Shown here: piece after piece, positions 5,445-10,228 of the stretch
Numbering within the stretch: the first letter of the stretch is position 1
How the letters are laid out: every line of letters starts with the position of its first letter
Source of the DNA: Deltaproteobacteria bacterium
GTDB lineage: Bacteria > Desulfobacterota > SM23-61
Reading direction: 5' to 3'
NCBI GenBank assembly: GCA_026388915.1
Contig: JAPLIW010000654.1
Coordinates: 1 to 10,228, forward strand
DNA: 10,228 nt
Translations under genes and position numbers: made by a program
The notes under the pieces: model-generated
Database searches by the model: none
Seen by the model: only the letters and a program-made list of their open reading frames with translations
What the model was told of the DNA's origin: nothing

Positions 5445-6671
5445 TCAGGGCATGAGTTCCTCATAGACTCTTACCGTCCGTTCCGCCACCCTCCTCCAGG
5501 AAAAGAGGCTTTCCACCCGTTCCCGCCCGGCTTTTCCCATCTTCCCTCTTCGCCCCTCGTCCTCCAGGGCCTGCTCGATCCCCTGAGCCAGGGCCCTGGC
5601 GTCCCTCGGCGGGACGAGGATTCCCGTCCCCTCTTCGCCCACCACCTCCGGAAGGGCTCCGGCCGTGGTGGCTACGACCGGGGTTCCGCAGGCCATGGCT
5701 TCGGCCGCGGGAAGTCCGAAACCTTCATAAAGGGAGGGAACGACGGTCACCTGGGCCGACCGGTATTCTTCCCGGAGGGCTTCGGCGGAGAGCTTTCCGG
5801 TGAAAGCCACTCTCCGGCCCAGCCCCAGCTTCTTCACCAGGTCCGGGGCAAAGGATTTAGCCGGAGCCCCGTCGTCCACAATTCGCAGGGTGATTTTCTC
5901 CGGGAGATACGCCATGGCACGCAGCAGGTAGAGAATCCCCTTTTTGGGATCGTCCGTGTTACCCACGAAGAGGAGTCGATCGACTTTTCTCGGGGTTCCG
6001 TTCCCGGGTTGGAAAAAATCCGTATCCAGCCCGTTGGCCACGTTGCGGATCCGGCTCGCGGGGACCCCGAAGGCCCGCTCGATCTCGCGGGCTGTTTCCT
6101 TGGAGGAAGTCAGGACCCGATCACAGCGCCGGATGACCCTTCCCTGCATGCCCAGGGGGTAAAAGACGACGGTGTAGTATTTTTCCTTGAAATTTTGGTC
6201 CCGCTCCAGGCTGTGGTAAAAATCGATGGTCAGCGGGTGATGCACCATGGTGATCAACGGACGGCGGAATTGCTTGACCAGCAGAAGCCCGTACCCCAGG
6301 GACTGGACGTCATGAAACACATCGAATTTCTGCCGAGGGAAAATCTCCCTCAGCATCCGGAGGGCCCGGAAGCTGAAGATGAACATCTCCGGAAAGAATC
6401 CCAGGCGGGTGGCCACGAACTCGAAGAAATTCAGGGGGCGGAAAATGCGCCAGGGAGCGGAGGAGGGTAAAAAATTGCGGCGCACCCCCCAGAGATTCAG
6501 GCTCTCCACCCGGATGGTGCGGGCCCAGGGCATAGGCCAGGGGTCGGGCGGGCCGACCAGCAGGGTCAGGGAATGCCCCAGTTTGGCCAGCTCCCGCGAT
6601 AGAAAGTAGAGATAAACCCCCTGCCCTCCGCAATAGGGGTTCCCGCGGTAAGAGAGAAGGCAGATGTTCAT
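5445..6671 (-). CDS. GT4 family glycosyltransferase 1 (GT-B fold), paralogue of the next gene
   Basis: The product has 408 residues. Its first 21 residues match those of the 4096-5331 product at 18 positions, and the two align almost without gaps to the end, so this is a tandem duplication that has diverged. GT4 signatures are the GGQG loop at 15-18, NGLD at 213-216, GNTDDPKKG at 237-245, EX7E Glu316/Glu324 in YEGFGLPAAEAMA, and AGALPEVVG at 337-345. A retaining transfer from a nucleotide sugar is expected. Strongest divergence is at 42-70 and 151-170, acceptor-side regions in this fold, so the pair may add two different sugars or act on successive acceptors. The ATG at 6671 is preceded by AGGGG at a 6-nt distance, a modest site. 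The gene is 123 bp from the upstream membrane-protein gene, the widest gap in the operon apart from the hexamer array. Confidence 0.92.
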   Translation of the reverse strand: MNICLLSYRGNPYCGGQGVYLYFLSRELAKLGHSLTLLVGPPDPWPMPWARTIRVESLNLWGVRRNFLPSSAPWRIFRPLNFFEFVATRLGFFPEMFIFSFRALRMLREIFPRQKFDVFHDVQSLGYGLLLVKQFRRPLITMVHHPLTIDFYHSLERDQNFKEKYYTVVFYPLGMQGRVIRRCDRVLTSSKETAREIERAFGVPASRIRNVANGLDTDFFQPGNGTPRKVDRLLFVGNTDDPKKGILYLLRAMAYLPEKITLRIVDDGAPAKSFAPDLVKKLGLGRRVAFTGKLSAEALREEYRSAQVTVVPSLYEGFGLPAAEAMACGTPVVATTAGALPEVVGEEGTGILVPPRDARALAQGIEQALEDEGRRGKMGKAGRERVESLFSWRRVAERTVRVYEELMP

Positions 6672-6701
6672 CCATTGCCCCTGGTAAATAGCCGCTGCCG
6701 T

Positions 6702-6720
6702 CCGGGGGGGATGCCCCCGG
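6702..6720. other. GC-rich hairpin upstream of the first GT4 gene
   Basis: CCGGGGG (6702-6708) and CCCCCGG (6714-6720) form a perfect 7-bp stem with a 5-nt loop. It lies 31 nt upstream of the glycosyltransferase start at 6671, in the operon spacer. No T-tract follows on the minus strand, so it is not a standard intrinsic terminator; it could be a leader structure or chance in GC-rich DNA. Confidence 0.4.
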
Positions 6721-6783
6721 CGGCCGGCCGGTCAGCCCCGCCGAGCCCACGTCGGAATTGCCCAAACTCTAACCCGGAGGATC

Positions 6784-6795
6784 GGACCATGGTCC
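6784..6795. repeat. 12-bp perfect palindrome at a stop codon
   Basis: GGACCATGGTCC is a perfect palindrome, its last base overlapping the stop codon (6795-6797) of the small membrane-protein gene. It could be a small protein-binding site; there is no second copy that I noticed in the window. Confidence 0.4.
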
Positions 6796-7076
6796 TAAGC
6801 CGATTTCTTTTCTTCGGCGGAAGAGCCCGAGGAAGAAGGTTTCGCCCCCTCGCCGGACGAGGGAGAGGAAGTCTCGGGTGCGGGAGGGGCGGTCTTGATG
6901 GTCAGGATCGTCCAGCCGATCCAGAAGCCCATGGCCAGAACCCCCAGGAATCCGGCCATCACCGGAAGGGCCAAGGCCCAATAACTCTGGAGCGATATTC
7001 CCCAGAGAAAGACCAGGGCCACGATAAGGATGGCCACGCAGAGGAGCCCGCCCCAAACGCGTGAGGTATCCGCCAT
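6795..7076 (-). CDS. Small membrane protein, two predicted helices and a Ser/Pro/Glu-rich tail
   Basis: I do not recognise the family. The product has 93 residues from the ATG at 7076. Two hydrophobic segments, about 8-28 (GGLLCVAILIVALVFLWG) and 33-60, are joined by a very short polar turn, forming a helical hairpin. A tail at 62-93 of Ala, Pro, Ser, Glu and Gly ends in EEKKSA and looks disordered. The frame opens further upstream at 7166, but that part lies wholly within the methyltransferase gene; AAAGGAG eight bases before 7076 and the one-base gap from the methyltransferase stop (7078-7080) support this start. Sitting between methyltransferase and glycosyltransferase genes, it could anchor or recruit the enzymes at the membrane, which is a guess. 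Confidence 0.75.
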   Translation of the reverse strand: MADTSRVWGGLLCVAILIVALVFLWGISLQSYWALALPVMAGFLGVLAMGFWIGWTILTIKTAPPAPETSSPSSGEGAKPSSSGSSAEEKKSA

Positions 7077-7077
7077 T

Positions 7078-7893
7078 TTAAAAACTCCTTTCCTTTCCCG
7101 GAAGGTGATTGTACGGCCGGCCCACGAGGATGAGCACGTCGCTCCAATCCGGGTGCCAGTTGGCAATTTTATCCAGAGAGCGCAGAAGAATCAAGGCCAT
7201 GGGCCGGGGGAGGCGTCGCAAAAAATTCGACCACCGGGGAAACCCCCAGAACAGAGAAACTCCCCGGATGGATTCGACCCGCAGGTATTTTCCGGCCAGA
7301 CCCAGGGTGGAGGGGTAGTCAAATTTATGGATGTGGTCCTTGGGGATTTCCCAGATATGGGGAGAGGGGAGGTCCCGCTTCCAGATACGCCGCACGAACC
7401 GGTTGAGGTTCCGCGACAGAAAACAGCTCAGGCTCTCGAAATTGGCCACGGAAATGACCACTTTCCCCTCCGTGCAGGCCACCCGGCCCATCTCGCCCAC
7501 CGCCCGCTCCGGGCTGAAGAAATGATCGATGGCCCCTTTGCAGACGACCCGGTGAAACGATTGACCGGCAAAGGGGAGGGTCTCGGCCAGGCTGCCCACC
7601 AGCCGGACGGTTTCCCCGGATTTGCGCAGGCCCTCTCTGGCCTTTCGCAGCATGATCCGGGAGGGTTCACAGCCGAAGAGGAGGCCTCCCTTCTTGGCCA
7701 GGGCCGCGGCATCGATAGCCCGGCCGCACCCGACATCCAGGACGCGGGAAGAATTCGCCGCCGCCGCGGCCTTCAGGGTCTCTTCGGTCATCCGCCGGAA
7801 GACGAATTCCGTGTCCGGGGAAAGGACGGCGGGAAGGATCCCCTCGTCGTCCCAGTTCAGGTCGGCCTTGGGTTTCCCCTCTTCTTCATTCAT
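7078..7893 (-). CDS. Class I SAM-dependent methyltransferase, follows the ATP-grasp pair
   Basis: The product has 271 residues. Motif I is VLDVGCGRA (51-59), the acidic residue after strand 2 is Glu76 (FGCEPS), motif IV is RVVCKGAIDHFFSPERAVGEM (115-135), and GKVVISVANFE follows at 143-153. This is a Methyltransf_11-type catalytic fold; the usual D-EVIEH segment is replaced by K-G-AIDHF, so it is not close to the other methyltransferase in the operon. The C-terminal part (160-271) is rich in Arg, Trp and aromatics, probably a substrate lid or membrane-facing surface. The ATG at 7893 overlaps the end of the ATP-grasp gene by 8 nt (ATGAATGA), so translation is probably coupled. It may methylate the amide product of the ligases or a later intermediate; the substrate is unknown. 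Confidence 0.88.
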   Translation of the reverse strand: MNEEEGKPKADLNWDDEGILPAVLSPDTEFVFRRMTEETLKAAAAANSSRVLDVGCGRAIDAAALAKKGGLLFGCEPSRIMLRKAREGLRKSGETVRLVGSLAETLPFAGQSFHRVVCKGAIDHFFSPERAVGEMGRVACTEGKVVISVANFESLSCFLSRNLNRFVRRIWKRDLPSPHIWEIPKDHIHKFDYPSTLGLAGKYLRVESIRGVSLFWGFPRWSNFLRRLPRPMALILLRSLDKIANWHPDWSDVLILVGRPYNHLPGKERSF

Positions 7894-8932
7894 GGGGTTC
7901 TCTCTCGGCGGAACCCCTGGGGGGCTGGCTCCGGGATAAGGCCAGCTCAGCGATGCGGCCGATCAATTGCGGGTAGGCCAATCCGGCGGCGCTGGCCGAT
8001 CGGGGCATGCCCGCATCCGGAGAGATGTCCGGGTTGGCGTTGATTTCCAGAACATAGGGGATCCCGTCTGGACTGAGCCGGATGTCCACCCGGGCATAGT
8101 CGCGGCAATCCATGAGCCGATAGGAACGTAGAGCGACCTCCCGTACCCGCTTTTCCAGTTTGGGAGGCAGGGGAGCCGGACAGAGAGGAACGGTATGGCT
8201 GAATTCCGGGGTGGTCTCCACCCACTTGGCCTCATATCCGCAGATCCTGGGCAGGTGCGGGGGCAGAGTGGAAAAGTCAATCTCCGAGATGGGCAGGACC
8301 TGGGGAACTTCATTACCCAGGATGGAAACGTTCAATTCCCGCCCTTCGATGTATTCCTCCACCAGCGCCGGCTGATGATGGAGGCGGTGAATCTTCTCGG
8401 CTTGCCGGAGAAGGGAAGCCGAATCCTTCACCAGAGCGTCGTTGTCGATTCCCAGGCTGGCGTCTTCCTTGAGAGGTTTGACAATCAAAGGAAACTGCAG
8501 ATGGGCGGTCGAAGGGGGTTCCTCCGGGGGCCACACCGCGTAGGCGGGAGTAGGCACGCCGTGATGGGCCAGGATGGACTTGGTCTTCCCCTTATCCTGG
8601 GAAAGACCCAAAACCAGCGAGGAAGACCCGCTGAAGGGAATGTTCAATAGCTCCAAAAGGGCGGCCACATTCATCTCCAGCCGGCTCTGGCCGCGGAATT
8701 CTTCGCAGAGATTGAAAATGAGCTCCGCTCCGGACCGAAGGATCCTGCCCACCAGGGGAGATAAATCCTCTTTCATCTCCATGGCCTTCACGCTGTAGCC
8801 CAGGGAGACCAGCGATTCCTTCACCGCCTGGAGGCGGTTCAGCACCGATTTGGGGCCGAACACATCCACCGAACCGTCGGGCAGAAAAGGGTGGGGAAGG
8901 CTGTAGAGGATCAGGATCGATCTGCCGCTCAT
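7886..8932 (-). CDS. ATP-grasp ligase B, D-Ala-D-Ala ligase fold, atypical active site
   Basis: The product has 348 residues. ATP-grasp features: IVKP with Lys152, the phosphate loop KEDASLGI (155-162), the adenine-hinge region LVEEYIEG (190-197), and Mg-binding Asp283, Glu296 and Asn298 in ARVDIR and LEINANP. The end, SASAAGLAYPQLIGRI (312-327), is Ddl-like. The fold forms amide bonds through an acyl phosphate. Key residues of real Ddl enzymes are missing: the N-terminal GGxSxEREVS segment with its Glu is absent, the phosphate-loop Ser equivalent to Ser150 of E. coli DdlB is Ala158, and the Tyr216 equivalent is Trp237 (GYEAKW). D-Ala-D-Ala synthesis is therefore unlikely. Its ATG shares an ATGA with the stop of ligase A. 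It is related to ligase A but well diverged, so the two probably act in sequence on different substrates. Confidence 0.87.
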   Translation of the reverse strand: MSGRSILILYSLPHPFLPDGSVDVFGPKSVLNRLQAVKESLVSLGYSVKAMEMKEDLSPLVGRILRSGAELIFNLCEEFRGQSRLEMNVAALLELLNIPFSGSSSLVLGLSQDKGKTKSILAHHGVPTPAYAVWPPEEPPSTAHLQFPLIVKPLKEDASLGIDNDALVKDSASLLRQAEKIHRLHHQPALVEEYIEGRELNVSILGNEVPQVLPISEIDFSTLPPHLPRICGYEAKWVETTPEFSHTVPLCPAPLPPKLEKRVREVALRSYRLMDCRDYARVDIRLSPDGIPYVLEINANPDISPDAGMPRSASAAGLAYPQLIGRIAELALSRSQPPRGSAEREPHE

Positions 8933-9936
8933 GGTTTCAATCCAACCCTCCGGCAGGCGGTATCCAGGACCCGGTTGACAAGCTCATCGAAAGTTATCCG
9001 GGCAGTGCGGGCGGCCTTGGGAAAACAGGAATTGGCGTCGGGGTTGGGGAGAATCCCGGGCAAAGGGTTCAGTTCCAGAATGTGGGGCTCTCCGGCGCGG
9101 TCGAGCCGGACATCGATTCGACACCAGTCCCGCACGCCGAGGACGGTGTAAGCGGCCCGGCAGACGCTCTGAATTTTTTTCTTCAGGGAAGCGGAAACCT
9201 TCGCCGGGCAGGTGAAGATCTCCAGGGGGTTTTCCACCGTGTCCCAGATCCATTTGGCCTCGTAGGAATAGATGGGGTTGATGTGATCCGGCAGTTCCTC
9301 AAACCTGATTTCCACGATGGGCAGGACTTCCAGGTCCTTCCCGTTCCCCAGAAGGGCCACGGTGAATTCCCGCCCGGGAAGGAACTTCTCCACCAGGGCA
9401 GGCTGGCGGTATTCGGTGAGGACACGGTGAATCTCTTCCTTCAACTGCCGGGAGTTCCGGACGAGGGAGCTGTTCTGAATTCCCTTGCTGGAGCCTTCCC
9501 GCAGGGGCTTGACGATCAAGGGAAAGGAGGGGAAGCGGGTTTTTCCCCGGGGGTCCAGGATGACGACGAAAGGGGCATTGGGCACCCGGTAATAACTAAG
9601 GGCGACTTTGGCCGCGGCCTTGTCCAGGCAGACCGCCAGGGTGAGCGGGTCGGAGCCGGTATAGGGGATGCGGAGCATCTCCAGCATGGCCGGGATCTGG
9701 GACTCCCGGCTCGTCCCGTACATCCCCTCGGCCATGTTGAAGACGATGTCCGGCCGGTATTTCCTGAAGTTCTCAAAAGCCCCTTCGTTGCCCTCGATGG
9801 GAATCACTTCATGCTTGCGCGCCAGGGCAGAATGAACCGCCCCGAGGGTCTCCTCATCGTCCCACTCGGCGTACAGGTCCGCGGGGGTGGATTCGTCAGC
9901 GGGCTTTTTCAGGTTGTAACAGAACCCTACTTTCAT
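8929..9936 (-). CDS. ATP-grasp ligase A, D-Ala-D-Ala ligase fold, first gene of the operon
   Basis: The product has 335 residues. ATP-grasp features: IVKP with Lys143, the phosphate loop REGSSKGI (146-153), LVEKFLPGRE (181-190), and Mg ligands Asp275, Glu288 and Asn290 (RIDVR, LELNPLPG), spaced as in Ddl (13 and 2 residues). In the N-terminal half, FNMAEGMYGTSRESQIPAMLEMLRIPYTGS (66-95) corresponds to the Ddl HGxxGEDG...LGIPYTGS region but lacks that motif. The GGxSxEREVS segment is also absent, and the position of DdlB Tyr216 is Trp229 (SYEAKW), while the loop serines remain. So it belongs to the broad Ddl-related ATP-grasp group (COG1181-like) but is probably not a peptidoglycan D-Ala ligase; substrates are unknown. 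AAAGG eight bases upstream or the closer GAGG can serve its ATG. It is the first minus-strand gene after a 174-bp spacer, so the operon promoter should lie there. Confidence 0.87.
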   Translation of the reverse strand: MKVGFCYNLKKPADESTPADLYAEWDDEETLGAVHSALARKHEVIPIEGNEGAFENFRKYRPDIVFNMAEGMYGTSRESQIPAMLEMLRIPYTGSDPLTLAVCLDKAAAKVALSYYRVPNAPFVVILDPRGKTRFPSFPLIVKPLREGSSKGIQNSSLVRNSRQLKEEIHRVLTEYRQPALVEKFLPGREFTVALLGNGKDLEVLPIVEIRFEELPDHINPIYSYEAKWIWDTVENPLEIFTCPAKVSASLKKKIQSVCRAAYTVLGVRDWCRIDVRLDRAGEPHILELNPLPGILPNPDANSCFPKAARTARITFDELVNRVLDTACRRVGLKP

Positions 9937-10110
9937 GCCTCTTCGCCTTTGGGCTCCCTCGTGTTCTCAAGATCTGACCATGGAGGCCTCGGTGCAGGGG
10001 AGCCGCAACTCAAAATATGGAATATTGGGAAAATCGGAAGGGAAGCAAAATTGGCACATCGTTTGTCGTACCCACCATTCCATGATTCCATTATCCCACT
10101 TTTCCTCGCC
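9937..10110. other. Intergenic region upstream of the seven-gene operon
   Basis: This spacer lies between the stop of the upstream minus-strand gene and ligase A and is more AT-rich than the coding DNA. On the minus strand a TTGCTT hexamer (10040s) with AT-rich ATATTC or CATATT about 17 bases on could be a poor sigma-70 promoter; I do not rate it highly. It contains loosely repeated TGGAAT-type words (10016-10021 on the plus strand; twice at 10077-10093 on the minus strand). No hairpin terminator with a T-run was found after the upstream gene. Confidence 0.4.
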
Positions 10111-10228
10111 CTAGAAAAGGAAGACGGCGGCGGCCACCACCGTGGCCCAGGCGCTCTTCACGATGCTGGATTGGGTGATGTTGGTGGTCCGCACGATCTT
10201 ATCGCTGATGCGGTAGATCTCTTTCCGC
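10111..10228 (-). CDS. C-terminal 38 residues of an unidentified protein (start beyond window)
   Basis: Reading leftward from 10227 the frame gives 38 codons and a TAG stop at 10111-10113. The visible end is basic and polar (RKEIYRISDKIVRTTNI) followed by a hydrophobic stretch with SAWATVVAAAVFLF as the very C-terminus, which could be a tail anchor or the last membrane helix. The frame is supported only by being open to the edge with sensible codon use, so the call is tentative. It shares strand with the operon but is separated from it by 174 bp. Confidence 0.5.
   Translation of the reverse strand, partial: RKEIYRISDKIVRTTNITQSSIVKSAWATVVAAAVFLF

Noticed and set aside
7030..8043. 337-codon plus-strand ORF across the methyltransferase and ligase B
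   Set aside because: It spans two real minus-strand genes and their junction; the composition is typical of an antisense frame.
7886..9936. Ordinary peptidoglycan D-Ala-D-Ala ligases (ddl)
   Set aside because: Both lack the N-terminal GGxSxEREVS glutamate and have Trp at the catalytic Tyr position; the context lacks mur or fts genes.
10052..10066. TGGCAC-N5-TTGT, a sigma-54-like -24/-12 pair on the plus strand
   Set aside because: The -12 element lacks the usual GC (TTGT, not TTGC), and it points to the right into the end of a minus-strand gene, with no rightward gene to drive.
9980..10114. 44-codon plus-strand ORF in the spacer before the operon
   Set aside because: No ribosome binding site precedes its ATG, its end overlaps the antisense gene end at 10111, and the translation has no recognisable features.

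Overview
The window is GC-rich bacterial DNA, compactly coded. It looks like an anaerobic Desulfobacterota (former Deltaproteobacteria, perhaps a Syntrophia-type lineage). The reasons are a NuoG/FdhA-type iron-sulfur and molybdopterin-fold subunit, REP-like hairpins with a 'GTAAAAAGTC...GACTTTTTAC' outer repeat that I remember from such genomes, and short-period repeat arrays in the spacers. The lineage is inference; no rRNA or tRNA marker is present.

Layout from left to right. (1) 1-1771, minus: the N-terminal 590 residues of a NuoG-like subunit, cut by the window edge. Its position equivalent to the Sec/Cys of formate dehydrogenases is Tyr, so it is probably an electron-transfer subunit and not a formate dehydrogenase. 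(2) 1772-2076: a divergent spacer with no gene. It holds a short GAGGCACA/GAGGACACA repeat, a 135-bp nested inverted repeat with two covarying GAAA-loop hairpins, and six tandem heptamers. (3) 2077-3267, plus: a lone GT-A glycosyltransferase resembling glucosyl-3-phosphoglycerate synthase (GT81). (4) 3267-3400: hexanucleotide arrays in opposite orientation forming a long imperfect hairpin between convergent genes. (5) 9936 down to 3399, minus: seven genes that look like one transcription unit. In transcription order they are ATP-grasp ligase A, ATP-grasp ligase B, a SAM methyltransferase, a two-helix membrane protein, GT4 glycosyltransferase 1, GT4 glycosyltransferase 2 (a paralogue) and a second SAM methyltransferase. 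Most junctions overlap or nearly touch (4 nt, 8 nt and 14 nt overlaps; a 1 nt gap). A second hexamer inverted array sits between the two glycosyltransferases. (6) 10111-10228, minus: the last 38 residues of an unidentified protein ending in a hydrophobic segment.

Taken together, the seven-gene unit is the best candidate for an undescribed system. Two ligases of the D-Ala-D-Ala ligase fold keep the ATP/Mg residues but lack the recognised Ddl catalytic triad, so they probably join other carboxylate and amine substrates. Two methyltransferases and two retaining glycosyltransferases could then decorate the product or its carrier. The product is unknown: a glycosylated, methylated amide-bearing small molecule, lipid or envelope component all fit. 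The functional link between the ligase half and the glycosyltransferase half is inferred from co-orientation and spacing only.
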